Shown piece by piece: positions 34,375 to 42,616 of a stretch of 64,000 bases of DNA; the first letter of the stretch is position 1, and each line of letters begins with the position of its first letter. This stretch comes from Pseudoflavonifractor sp902362925. GTDB taxonomy: Bacteria; Bacillota; Clostridia; Oscillospirales; Oscillospiraceae. The notes under the pieces are model-generated. The model did no database searches. It was given only the letters and a program-made list of their open reading frames with translations, and was not told the DNA's origin. The DNA is taken from NCBI GenBank assembly GCA_902362925.1, contig CABIYL010000018.1; one strand, written 5' to 3'. Made by a program: the position numbers and the translations under genes.

Positions 34375-34447
34375 CGCTTCACCCCCGTTTTATTTTCCCT
34401 CTTTCCCACCCGGCGCACTCTACTTTTGCGCCCACCACAAATCGCCC

Positions 34448-34474
34448 AAAAAATTCGCCCGCGCACGGCGCGGG
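34448..34474 (-). terminator. GC hairpin with T-run between the target gene and avd
   Basis: Minus strand CCCGCGC, loop CGT, GCGCGGG, then CGAATTTTTT. It lies about 90 bases after the target-gene stop, so it is likely a terminator separating the structural late transcript from avd-TR-RT. DGR targets often have a hairpin just after the VR that stimulates retrohoming; this GC hairpin could serve there as well, though it is farther away than in the Bordetella phage. Confidence 0.6.
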
Positions 34475-34563
34475 AACATCTTTTGTCCTCGTCCGTGCGT
34501 GGGCTTGTCCCCTTATCGCCTCGCTATCGCTCGGCGTTCAGTGAATCAGGGCGCAGTGTGCAG

Positions 34564-35649
34564 TTATTCGATCAAAGCGGAGCGCCCGCCAACGCCCGTG
34601 TAGACGCCGGAACGGGGGTAGCCGAGGTGCGAGTCGAACACCCCAGCGTTGGCCCCATTGGGCCAGAGGCCGCCGCGAACCAGGCACCGCTCCTCCTGCG
34701 CATTGTTCGCGTAGAAGTAGTCTCCGCCATAATTCGCGTCGATCTTGTCGCCCACCAGCTCGGCATCGGGCAGCATGGCGAGCGCCTGGAGGAGCAGCTT
34801 TGCATCTGCGCCAATGCCCGCGTCGCAGGTGATGTCTTTGAACTGGCAGCTTCTGCCGGAATCTTCGGAACTGGTGATGGTGGTCACATACTTCCACTTG
34901 CTGCTCACATAGTCCAGCTTCACGGTGTTCGCGGTGGTGCCGCTGCCGTTTGGGGTAACCAAGTCGCCGGTGGTCGCGTCGATTGCTTTCCACGCTTTGC
35001 TGGATGCGGACAGGTCTGCGGTGGGGGAGGCAGCGTTGTTATCCTGAAGGATTTGCAGCTCTCCATGCACCAGACGCAGACCGGTACACCATTCCCACAC
35101 GTTGCCGTTCATGTCCCAGATCCCAGCCAGGGTGCCGTCGTGGCTCCATGTCACAGGGCCGGTGCCGGTCGCCACCCGGGCGGTGCGCCCGTCGCTTTCG
35201 TGGGTTGTCGGAATCGCCTTGTACAGGGTCTCGGTGGTATCCTTGCCGTAGTTGTTGTTGCCCTTGGGTTCGGTTCCGTTCTTGTGGCACCACAGGGCCA
35301 CTGCAGCCCACTCCGCCGCCGTCACCTCGTGATACTTCTGGCCCTTGGCGCGATTGTACGCCACAAAGGTGTCGTGGTCGGCGCTGGCGCTGGGATCTTC
35401 TCCGGGCAGGCTGTACGCTCTTCCGTTGTAGTGGTGCGTCTGGAACTTGCCGATGTAGAAGCCGTCGATCTCGTCGCCATTCACACGGAAAGCAGTGTGG
35501 ATGCTGGTGTCCTCGGTGGACAGCACATCACACAGCCGGAACTTGGGAATGTAGACCATGATCGTGGGCATTTCCTTATCGTCGTACTTCATGAAGTTGT
35601 TGGGGCACACGCTTTTCAGGGCCATTTCGGCCATATCGAAGTTTGCCAT
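34564..35649 (-). CDS. DGR target: tail-tip protein with C-type-lectin/FGE-like variable domain
   Basis: A 361-residue protein. The N-terminal part (1 to about 70) has PTIMVYIPKFRLCDV; from about 80 a formylglycine-generating-enzyme/C-type-lectin fold is visible (IDGFYIGKFQTHHYNG, HEVTAAEWAAVALWCHKNG, GIWDMNGNVWEWCTGL, CLVRGGLWPNGANAGVF, GGRSAL). The last 40 residues are encoded by the variable repeat; residues 328, 330, 339, 341, 343, 344, 348, 350 and 352 are those altered from Asn in the template. AGGAGGAAA precedes the ATG. Its place at the end of the tail-fibre genes points to a receptor-binding adhesin. Confidence 0.92.
   Translation of the reverse strand: MANFDMAEMALKSVCPNNFMKYDDKEMPTIMVYIPKFRLCDVLSTEDTSIHTAFRVNGDEIDGFYIGKFQTHHYNGRAYSLPGEDPSASADHDTFVAYNRAKGQKYHEVTAAEWAAVALWCHKNGTEPKGNNNYGKDTTETLYKAIPTTHESDGRTARVATGTGPVTWSHDGTLAGIWDMNGNVWEWCTGLRLVHGELQILQDNNAASPTADLSASSKAWKAIDATTGDLVTPNGSGTTANTVKLDYVSSKWKYVTTITSSEDSGRSCQFKDITCDAGIGADAKLLLQALAMLPDAELVGDKIDANYGGDYFYANNAQEERCLVRGGLWPNGANAGVFDSHLGYPRSGVYTGVGGRSALIE
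34574..34690 (-). repeat. DGR variable repeat (VR)
   Basis: Aligns without gaps to the template repeat at 33843-33959. Nine of the 11 template asparagine codons are changed (two to Leu and Pro, one each to Asp and His, three to Gly, two to Tyr), by 14 base changes, all at positions that are adenine in the template. Two Asn codons are unchanged. Three other differences are not at adenines: a TTT-to-GTT at the upstream end and an AGC-to-ACG (two bases) near the downstream end. Confidence 0.95.
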
Positions 35650-35664
35650 ATCTTTTTCCTCCTA

Positions 35665-36033
35665 TCAGCGAATCATGATGCCGTCGATACCAAACAGGCA
35701 CAGGGTGACTTTTTCCGTGTCCAGGGGCAGGGGAGTGCGCAGGATGCTTGGCATATCGCTCATACCGCCGGTTTCCTCTGCGTCCTCTTTCAGCGTCTCG
35801 GCTACTTCCGTCTCCTCGTACTCTCTCGCCGGGATCTCCACCTGGGCCACATAGTAGCTGCCCTTCCCCATCACCAGGTAGCCCTCGCTGTCAACCATGA
35901 TGTCGCGCGTCACAGGGTCGTCACTCTGGTATCTCTCCAGGTCAACAGTGAGTGCCCCGTCCGCGAACTCCAGCTTCGTGCCGGTCAGCTTGTAGTCGAT
36001 TTTTCGTCCCTCGTTCATCTCAACGATTTTCAT
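35665..36033 (-). CDS. Tail-fibre-region protein, hypothetical
   Basis: A 122-residue protein in the gap between fibre-region genes, with beta-rich pattern (KIDYKLTGTKLEFADGALTV, YVAQVEIPAREYEE) and an acidic segment. It ends with LCLFGIDGIMIR. 16 bases before the DGR target, so it may be its chaperone or adaptor; that is only context. I do not recognise the family. Confidence 0.65.
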   Translation of the reverse strand: MKIVEMNEGRKIDYKLTGTKLEFADGALTVDLERYQSDDPVTRDIMVDSEGYLVMGKGSYYVAQVEIPAREYEETEVAETLKEDAEETGGMSDMPSILRTPLPLDTEKVTLCLFGIDGIMIR

Positions 36034-36049
36034 TTTGTTCCCTCCTATA

Positions 36050-36505
36050 TCAAATGTCGGTTACGCGCTGATCCGTCATACCGCCGCTGACGCGCACCGC
36101 CACTTTAACCGTGGATGCGCTTCCATCGTGCATCAGCTTGAATCCGTTTTTCGCCCGGTCATAAACCCGGATGTCTCCAAGCCGTCCGCCGCTGTATTCC
36201 AGCACCGCCACCTCCACACTGTAATTCGTGTTTTCGCGCAACTGCGCGAGGCCCACGGTTGTTTCCTTGTTGTTGAACGGCCATTTGAGGCCGGTCTGCG
36301 CCAGCGTCATGGTGTGCAGCTCGTCGGTAATGTTGTAGTCCTCCTGAACCTGCTTGAAGTGCATGATCGCATGGGCCAGGCTCGCATCGCTCAACCCCGT
36401 CTCCAGGTTATTGAAATGCTGCTGGTCAAGCAGCGTTCCTTGCTGAATAACCTCTCCGTGCTGATCGACGACATGATCCACCCAATAGGTGCGTTCATAC
36501 GCCAT
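36050..36505 (-). CDS. Tail-fibre-region protein, hypothetical
   Basis: A 151-residue protein: a helical N-terminal portion (YWVDHVVDQHGEVIQQ, LDQQHFNNLETGLSDASLAH) and a beta-rich C-terminal half (NTNYSVEVAVLEYSGGRLG). The N-terminal layout resembles short proteins that attach phage fibres to baseplates, but no firm family is known to me. Confidence 0.65.
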   Translation of the reverse strand: MAYERTYWVDHVVDQHGEVIQQGTLLDQQHFNNLETGLSDASLAHAIMHFKQVQEDYNITDELHTMTLAQTGLKWPFNNKETTVGLAQLRENTNYSVEVAVLEYSGGRLGDIRVYDRAKNGFKLMHDGSASTVKVAVRVSGGMTDQRVTDI

Positions 36506-36522
36506 AGCTTTTCCTCCTCTCT

Positions 36523-36831
36523 TTACTCCGCTTCAATAAGCGGGAATGTGAACCGCAGGAGCGCCGTGTTCCGGCTGCTGCGTTTCAGGCTTACGGTCTG
36601 CTCTCCGGCCAGCGCGTCGTTGTTGTCGTAGACCCGCACCGCCGTGATGGTATCATCTCCGCCGCTACTCGGCACACTCACGAAAACGATCACGTTCTCG
36701 CCAACGATTTCCTTGCTGTTGATTTCGCCGTCATACCAGTTCTTTTTATCGAGCTGGTATTGGAACCTGCTGACGCTCCGCAGAAGTTCCTCTCTCCGGT
36801 CAGCCAGAAAACTTTCCTTGAAAAACGCCAT
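36523..36831 (-). CDS. Tail-fibre-region protein, hypothetical
   Basis: A 102-residue protein with a helical start (RREELLRSVSRFQYQLDKK) and beta-rich remainder. Lies 25 bases after the gpI-like gene. No recognised domain. Confidence 0.6.
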   Translation of the reverse strand: MAFFKESFLADRREELLRSVSRFQYQLDKKNWYDGEINSKEIVGENVIVFVSVPSSGGDDTITAVRVYDNNDALAGEQTVSLKRSSRNTALLRFTFPLIEAE

Positions 36832-36855
36832 CTGTTTGCCCTCCTTCCTGCATAA

Positions 36856-37911
36856 TTATGGCATCGTCCCGCAGCGGTTTGTCCCGCTCGTGGACGGTAC
36901 ACCCGAATACACCGCCGTTGCAGTTGCCTTTCCGCCGTTTATTCCGGCCTCTATCGACTGCCCAAGCGTCGTTGTTTGCGGCACCGATCCGCTCGTTTCG
37001 GTTCCGCTCTCCGGCGGGTCACCGGCGTATGCTTCCGCCGCTCCATTTTTTCCAACCTTCTGGGTTGCACCAAGCGATTGCCCCAGTGTCGCCGCCTCCG
37101 GTATGGTTCCGCTGTTCTCGGTTCCGCTTTCAGTCGGGATGGCGGCGTATGCTTCCGCCACGGCTCCTGCATACAGGATTCCCCCATACATGGAGTACCC
37201 CAATGTCGCCGCTTCCGGTATGGTTCCGCACAGTTCCGGCGAGGCCAAAAACGCATCCGCCAGCGCCGCCAGCGTGATGGCTTCTTTTTCGCTCCATCCC
37301 AATGTGCTGATCTCCGGGTATGTTCCGCAGAAGATTGTCCCACACAGCGGCGGCTTTGCCGCCCACATCGACACTCTCGCTCCGACTTTAATCCCATGTT
37401 TGATCTGGTAGCTCATGCTTTCCATGTGCGAGCTGTATCGCTTTGCCATGGTCAGCCGTCGTTCGATCTCCTCCGTTCCGAAAATGTCTATGGTGTTTCC
37501 TGGGCCGGTCGTTGTGACATCCACGGTCATGCGAAACGTCCCCGTCTGCCCGTTAAAATCGAACCACTCTTCCAGCGTAGACCCTGGATAGATCGCGTCC
37601 GCCTGGGCCTTGACTGCCGACACCGTTCCCATTGTCCGCCGGATGCTCAGTGCGGTTTTCACGATTCTCCGCTTCTGGTCGATGTCATATCCTGTGTCAT
37701 ACCAGTCGATCTTCCAGTTTACCGCCAGGGCATCCAGGGCCTCTTCTCTCACCGTGTCTATGGCCGTATAGATTTGGCTCCCGTCGATGTATTCCATTGT
37801 CTGCTTGTGCAGCTCCCACACCGCCAGTGACAGCGCCTTGACCCACGGTTGCTCCCGCAGCACCCGCGGCACGCCGTCCGCGATCTGTGCGTGATACAGG
37901 CTCTTAATCAT
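36856..37911 (-). CDS. P2 gpI-like tail protein with C-terminal repeats
   Basis: A 351-residue protein. Residues 1 to about 185 resemble P2 tail protein I, which links the baseplate to fibres (SLYHAQIADGVPRVLREQPW start, WYDTGYDIDQKRRIV, RRTMGTVSAV, MAKRYSSHMES). From about 190 to the end there are four and a half repeats of about 33-40 residues, each with the core GTIPEAATLGxS (at about 196, 229, 268, 308 and a last partial at 348). Its start overlaps the stop of the baseplate J gene by 8 bases. The repeats are not part of the normal gpI. Confidence 0.85.
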   Translation of the reverse strand: MIKSLYHAQIADGVPRVLREQPWVKALSLAVWELHKQTMEYIDGSQIYTAIDTVREEALDALAVNWKIDWYDTGYDIDQKRRIVKTALSIRRTMGTVSAVKAQADAIYPGSTLEEWFDFNGQTGTFRMTVDVTTTGPGNTIDIFGTEEIERRLTMAKRYSSHMESMSYQIKHGIKVGARVSMWAAKPPLCGTIFCGTYPEISTLGWSEKEAITLAALADAFLASPELCGTIPEAATLGYSMYGGILYAGAVAEAYAAIPTESGTENSGTIPEAATLGQSLGATQKVGKNGAAEAYAGDPPESGTETSGSVPQTTTLGQSIEAGINGGKATATAVYSGVPSTSGTNRCGTMP

Positions 37912-39061
37912 CCTCCATCCCCCCGTAGGTCACCGACGCGCCGGTGCACTTCGGCAGCTTGATCCGTTCCACCGCTTCGTCCTGTGGGGCCGTCAGCGTC
38001 ACCCGCTTTGCCCCCGCCTCCCGCAGCCGCGCGATCAGCTCCGTCGGGTTGATGTCCCGGCCCAGCTTTCGCTGCCAGGTCTGGAAGTCGGCCACCGCCT
38101 TGTTGACCCTGTTCTGGATCTCGCTGACGGATTTTTGGTCGCTCTCCGCGATCCAGTAGGTGAGCGAGATGGAGTATTCCACCTCCTCCGGGGCGAGGCA
38201 GTCCACCTTGTCGCACAGCGGCCTCATGGTCTCCGCGCTCATGTACTCCCTCATGCCCTCCAGCTCCGTGGAGTTCGGCAGCCGCAGCCCTTCCTCGTCC
38301 TCGATCACGAAATAGATGTCTACCTCGTCCGGGTTCGGACTGTCCGTTCTCACATCTGCCACATCTCCCCGCCATTCCCGCGCGTAATATTCATACGCGT
38401 CTCTCGGCCCGGCGCAGCTGTACACGCTGGGGGAGAGGTAGATCCTCCGCGTCAGGCTGTCGTCGTCCTCCGTGTCCAGCCCGCCCGTGCTCTCCGTGGT
38501 GTTGCTCACGCTCCCGATGTACGGGATTGGGTCAACCAGGATCTTGATGCTCCCGGCCAGAAGCCCGCTGCTTCCCGCTCCCGCCTCTTGGGCCTGCACC
38601 ACCACATCGGCGTAGGTTTCTCCCCTTTGGATCTCCGCGTAGTCCAGCGTGTTGAAATACTTCCCGTCCTCCGTCTTGACCCGTGTTCCGGCGGGCACGG
38701 CCACCACGCCCGCCTGGATCTCCGAAAGCGTGAAGCGCACCGTCGCCGTCGCCCTGGTCGGCCCCTTTCGGCTGATTCCCACCAGGGCGGCCAGCGCGTC
38801 CAGTGCCTCTCCCGTGGAGGTGTTCAGCATCTCCATCCGGCCCTTTGTGTCCGCGTACTGCATCGTCTGATACTCCATGGCCGCGAATGCTTTCATCAGC
38901 AGGTTCAGCGGGTCTGCCGCCCCGATCACCGGGTCGCTCCCGGTGATTTCCCGGTAGTTCTTTGCGTAAAGCGCGCGCAGCTGTTCCTCGGTCTCCTGGA
39001 GCGTCATGTGCTCAATGAAGTTCAGCTCCGGGCAGTTTGCCAGCTCTGTGATGTTAGACAA
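37904..39061 (-). CDS. Baseplate protein J
   Basis: A 385-residue baseplate J homologue (Mu gp47/P2 gpJ). It has FTLSEIQAGVVAVPAGTRVK near residue 115, ESTGGLDTEDDDSLTRRIYL near 190 and a C-terminal TLTAPQDEAVERIKLPKCTGA section, as in the family. It makes the wedge between tail tube and fibres of contractile phages. Overlaps the gp25-like gene upstream and gpI downstream by 8 bases each. Confidence 0.93.
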   Translation of the reverse strand: MSNITELANCPELNFIEHMTLQETEEQLRALYAKNYREITGSDPVIGAADPLNLLMKAFAAMEYQTMQYADTKGRMEMLNTSTGEALDALAALVGISRKGPTRATATVRFTLSEIQAGVVAVPAGTRVKTEDGKYFNTLDYAEIQRGETYADVVVQAQEAGAGSSGLLAGSIKILVDPIPYIGSVSNTTESTGGLDTEDDDSLTRRIYLSPSVYSCAGPRDAYEYYAREWRGDVADVRTDSPNPDEVDIYFVIEDEEGLRLPNSTELEGMREYMSAETMRPLCDKVDCLAPEEVEYSISLTYWIAESDQKSVSEIQNRVNKAVADFQTWQRKLGRDINPTELIARLREAGAKRVTLTAPQDEAVERIKLPKCTGASVTYGGMEDD

Positions 39062-39368
39062 GTTCGATCACCACCTTTGGGGTCATATTTCCGTCCGGCG
39101 CGTTTCCCGCCGTCCAGTCCACCCGGGCCACCTTAGCCCGCGGTTCATACCGTTCTGTTTTTCGCACATATTCTGCCACCATCAGCACCTGTGCGTTTTC
39201 CTGCGGGCCGTCAATGATGCTCCCGTCTATCCCGAACTCCCGATCCAGCGCCTGCTCTCCCGCCACCGTGCCGTACAGCACCTGCAGGTTTCGCAGCACC
39301 TCCTCCGCCACGCTGTCGCTGGTCTTTCCCGGCAGGATCTCCACCACCGTTCCCTCTGTGCTCAACAT
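39054..39368 (-). CDS. Baseplate protein, GPW/gp25 family
   Basis: A 104-residue gp25/gpW-like baseplate protein: ALDREFGIDGSIIDG and YVRKTERYEPRAKVARVDW are typical (EPR region near residue 75). It links the sheath to the baseplate. Lies directly before baseplate J, the standard order. Confidence 0.9.
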   Translation of the reverse strand: MLSTEGTVVEILPGKTSDSVAEEVLRNLQVLYGTVAGEQALDREFGIDGSIIDGPQENAQVLMVAEYVRKTERYEPRAKVARVDWTAGNAPDGNMTPKVVIELV

Positions 39369-39381
39369 GGCCTTTTCCTCC

Positions 39382-39774
39382 TCACAGGTATTCTTCGATG
39401 GTCAGCGTTACCTTGCACTCGACCATCACGCCCCCATGTATGACCGCCGCCCACTCGTCGCTGATGTCTACGATCTTGAATGGGTAGGGGGAGATGGGAG
39501 AATTGCCCACGATGAACCAGTCGGCCACCGCCCGCTCCGCGCAGTCCTGGAAGTGTCGCAGGACGCTTCTCGGGTTCACGCCGTCCTGCGCCCGAAGCAG
39601 CAGGTCGTATGAATATTTTTTCAGCTTCGGCGCGATCCACTGGCTCCTCGCCTTGGCCCCGGTGCGGTTGTGGGTCGCCCACTCGCTGCCGGATTGCCCT
39701 TTCAGGTTGCTCGGTGTCAGGATCTTCCGGTCGCTCACCGTGAAGGTCTGCCCCATGTAGCTGCCCAGTGCCAT
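39382..39774 (-). CDS. Tail protein, P2 gpU-like (tentative)
   Basis: A 130-residue protein. The WATHNRTGAKARSQWIAPKLKKY section and the beta-rich C-terminus (VMVECKVTLTIEEYL) resemble small tail/baseplate proteins of the P2 gpU type. Position between gpV-like and gp25-like genes fits a baseplate role. The identity is tentative. Confidence 0.55.
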   Translation of the reverse strand: MALGSYMGQTFTVSDRKILTPSNLKGQSGSEWATHNRTGAKARSQWIAPKLKKYSYDLLLRAQDGVNPRSVLRHFQDCAERAVADWFIVGNSPISPYPFKIVDISDEWAAVIHGGVMVECKVTLTIEEYL

Positions 39775-39791
39775 TTGCTATCCCCCCTCCG

Positions 39792-40604
39792 TCACTTCGG
39801 CGGCGTGGTGCTCCCGCCGATGCTGTCCGTATGCGTGTGGTTTACCAGGCTGATGCCCTGTATGGTGATGTCCCCGCTCCCCGCGTTCGCGGTGATCTCC
39901 GGGGCTGTCAGCTCGATCTTGGTCGGGCTTGTCACAGACACATCCCCCGCCTCCGTCACGGTGATAACCGCACCGTTCGCGGTGATTTTTGCCTCTCCGC
40001 CCTCCACCTCGATCTCCATCCCCTCCTTGGCCGACACGGACACCTTTCCGCCCGCGGCCACGCTCAACGCGCCGCCGGTCTCGATGCTGGCGAACCCTCC
40101 CGCCTCGATGCTCACCGATGTCCCCGCGATGATTCCCACGCCCGCGTTCGCGTTCAGGCTGACGCTGGCCCCGGTGCTGTTGATCTGGATCTGCCCGCCG
40201 CCCACCAGGCTGATGGGGCCTTTTGCCTCGTCGTAGATCTCGCCGTTGCAGTTTCTTCCCGTGCGCGTGTCCACATACTGCGTAAAAACACCCGTGTTCT
40301 CGTCGTATCGGTCGTATGCCTTTCCCTTCTGGCTCGCGTATTCCTTCCGGTACAGCCCCTTGTACCCCTCCGCCGGTTTGTTTGTCTGGTTCCATACCGT
40401 CCCCGTGGTGGTGGCCGCCGCAAGCCCGCTGCTGGTGTGGGCCACGCTCACCACCTGACCCACCACCGGCATCTTGTATTCGCCGTTGCTCATGGCGTTT
40501 ATTTTCCGCGTCACGCTCTGTCCCCGGTCGAAGTAGGTCACCTCATAGGTTCCCGCCGCATAGTCGATGGAGCTTACCCGTCCGGTTCTGTTTTCTCCTG
40601 CCAT
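39792..40604 (-). CDS. Baseplate assembly/spike protein, gpV-like
   Basis: A 270-residue protein. N-terminal OB-fold-like section (RTGRVSSIDYAAGTYEVTYF, PVVGQVVSVAHTSSG), then a beta-helical C-terminal spike of repeated short strands (SVSLNANAGVGIIAGTSVS, KVSVSAKEGMEIEVEGG, VITVTEAGDVSVTS) and the ending SLVNHTHTDSIGG with the typical HTH metal-ligand pattern of membrane-piercing spikes. Confidence 0.87.
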   Translation of the reverse strand: MAGENRTGRVSSIDYAAGTYEVTYFDRGQSVTRKINAMSNGEYKMPVVGQVVSVAHTSSGLAAATTTGTVWNQTNKPAEGYKGLYRKEYASQKGKAYDRYDENTGVFTQYVDTRTGRNCNGEIYDEAKGPISLVGGGQIQINSTGASVSLNANAGVGIIAGTSVSIEAGGFASIETGGALSVAAGGKVSVSAKEGMEIEVEGGEAKITANGAVITVTEAGDVSVTSPTKIELTAPEITANAGSGDITIQGISLVNHTHTDSIGGSTTPPK

Positions 40605-40615
40605 TGCTCCGCCTC

Positions 40616-42403
40616 CTATCCGCCCATCCCGCAGTAGCTCGCGGGCACCCAGCCGGTCACATTCTGTCCCACCGGCAGCTTCCCGCAGCGGGCCGCGGTG
40701 TTGGTCATGCGGTATCGTCCCCGGATCAGGATTCCGTCGTAGAAGTAGTAGGTTCCGCTCTTGTAGCAGGCCGGGCTTTCCGATGTGCTCGCCACATAGA
40801 ACGGCGCGTTCGTCAGCGTCACCGCCGCCCCCGCCACCGCACCCGCCGCCGAGCTTGCGGCATTGGCCGCCGGGCTGGTCGTTTCGTATGTGCTGGAGTA
40901 GTTTTCTCCGCTGTCCTCCTCCTGCTCATGGTATTCGATCTGCCCGCCTACCTCCCAGTACCTGAACGCGGTGCCCACTCCGCTGCACTCAAAGTCAGAT
41001 GTGATCCCGCTGTCCGATACCTTGTGCGTCACCTTGTCCACAAAGTATTTCCCGTCCAGGTTCCCGTAGCCGCTGATCTCAATGCAGTTCCCGGCACTCA
41101 CCATCCACTCGCCGTCCACCCCGAACCGCAGCTTCACCGTTCCATGGTTTGCCGCGTTCAGCTCCGCGCACAGCTGCACGCTGGCATCATATACGCTGGT
41201 CGCCCGGCGGTTCACGCTCTTGGTGTGTGTCCCGCCGCCTACGCTGCATACGATGTCGATGTCCTTGTCCGCGTCCGTGTAGTTGAAGTAGCCGCCCGTG
41301 TATGTCCCGGACAGGGTGGTGGAGTACCCGAAGCTCCCCGGCCTGATGTCCTCCCGCCGGAAGGTCTTTACCGCCGGTTTCTCCTTGTACTTCTCCCGGT
41401 CGTACACCCACAGCCGCCTGGCGTAGACTTTCAGGATCAGCCCGTAATTTTTGCACAGGGTGTTGTAGTAGCTGCTGTCGGTTCCGTCCTGCTCGTCGCA
41501 CTCGATGTCGTAGTCGTCCGCGTCGTAGGAGAAGCCCAGCCCGTACCGTGCGGCGATGGTCTCGCCGATCCGCTTGATGCTGGTGTTTTTCCAGATTACC
41601 TCCCGCTCCAGCTCCGAAAAGTTGCTGTCGCTGGGCTTGCTCACCCCGCCCATCTGCAAGGTGGTCGGCGCGTCCGAAAAGCTCACATCGTCCAGTACGA
41701 AAAGCCCGCACTCGATGCACCGGCTGTCCCCCGGCTGTTCCCAGTTGAACCCCCGGATGCGTGCCCGCAGGGTCGCCCCCTTTTCCGGCATCCGCCCCTG
41801 CAGCCACTCGCTGTCCTGCGCGTTCAGCGTGATGTCGATGCTGTCGCTGTTGTCCGCGGCGTTGTCGGTATAGGTCAGGCTTTCCACCAGTGACGCGATT
41901 TCTTCCCCCGGGATAGCGTCTGCCGCGGCGCTCACGCTCCCCGTGCCCTCGCTTCCCGTGCCCTGGGCGTTCTCCTCGCTTTGCTTCTCCTGCCCCTGTC
42001 CGCCTCCGCCGGAAAGCCCGATGGCCTCCGCGTCCACCCAGCCGGTCACATTCTGTCCCACCGGCGTTTTCCCCACTCTCGACGGCGTGTTTGTGATCCG
42101 GTATCTCCCTTTGATCAAGATCCCGTCGTACAGGTAGTAGGTTCCCGTCTTGGTCGCAGCCTTGCTCGTGGCTGTGCTGGACACATAGAGCGGCACGGCG
42201 TTCAGCGTGATGGTGGCTCCCGCCGTCGCGCCGGAGCTGGCGGCTCCTTCCGCCGCCCCTCCGGTCTCCGCCCCGGCAGCGGCTCCCCCTGCCTGGCCCG
42301 CCGCCGAGCTTTCTTCTCCCGCCTCCGCATCCGCCTTGACCGCCGCGGAGTATGCGGTTTTTTTGTATTCCACTGACAGGGATATTTTTCTGGTTTCAAT
42401 CAT
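40616..42403 (-). CDS. Tail hub protein, P2 gpD-like, with duplicated SH3-like domains
   Basis: A 595-residue baseplate hub. The gpD core covers about 170-500 (ASLVESLTYTDNAADNSDSIDI start, WLQGRMPEKGATLRARI, FVLDDVSFSDAPTTL). Near-identical 68-residue modules lie at about 64-132 and 528-595, both with YDGILIKGRYR or YDGILIRGRYR, NT, VGQNVTGWV. They are joined by Ala/Gly-rich linkers. The same fold pattern appears in the endolysin, so wall binding or hydrolase recruitment is possible. The ATG at 42403 overlaps the gpX gene by 8 bases. Confidence 0.85.
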   Translation of the reverse strand: MIETRKISLSVEYKKTAYSAAVKADAEAGEESSAAGQAGGAAAGAETGGAAEGAASSGATAGATITLNAVPLYVSSTATSKAATKTGTYYLYDGILIKGRYRITNTPSRVGKTPVGQNVTGWVDAEAIGLSGGGGQGQEKQSEENAQGTGSEGTGSVSAAADAIPGEEIASLVESLTYTDNAADNSDSIDITLNAQDSEWLQGRMPEKGATLRARIRGFNWEQPGDSRCIECGLFVLDDVSFSDAPTTLQMGGVSKPSDSNFSELEREVIWKNTSIKRIGETIAARYGLGFSYDADDYDIECDEQDGTDSSYYNTLCKNYGLILKVYARRLWVYDREKYKEKPAVKTFRREDIRPGSFGYSTTLSGTYTGGYFNYTDADKDIDIVCSVGGGTHTKSVNRRATSVYDASVQLCAELNAANHGTVKLRFGVDGEWMVSAGNCIEISGYGNLDGKYFVDKVTHKVSDSGITSDFECSGVGTAFRYWEVGGQIEYHEQEEDSGENYSSTYETTSPAANAASSAAGAVAGAAVTLTNAPFYVASTSESPACYKSGTYYFYDGILIRGRYRMTNTAARCGKLPVGQNVTGWVPASYCGMGG

Positions 42404-42605
42404 AGCTCGCCTCGTATTTCCATGGCGGCAGTTGTCCGTCCCGCTCCTCCGGCAGCGCCGGGGTGTTTAGCGTCACCCCGGCGCTGAAAACAAAGGTCTC
42501 GATGTGTTCCCGGTTGGCCTCCATCAGGAGGTCTGCGTGGTACTCTCTGCCATATACCGCCTTTGCGATTGCGTCCCATGTATCGCCGCTCTTTGTGGTG
42601 TACAT
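42396..42605 (-). CDS. Tail protein X, LysM-like
   Basis: A 69-residue P2 gpX-like tail protein with a LysM-type fold: YTTKSGDTWDAIAKAVYG, then DLLMEANREHIETFVFSAGV and LNTPALP. Short tail protein next to gpD, as in P2. The ATG is at 42605, 12 bases after the tape measure stop. Confidence 0.88.
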   Translation of the reverse strand: MYTTKSGDTWDAIAKAVYGREYHADLLMEANREHIETFVFSAGVTLNTPALPEERDGQLPPWKYEASYD

Positions 42606-42616
42606 TGTTCTCCTCC

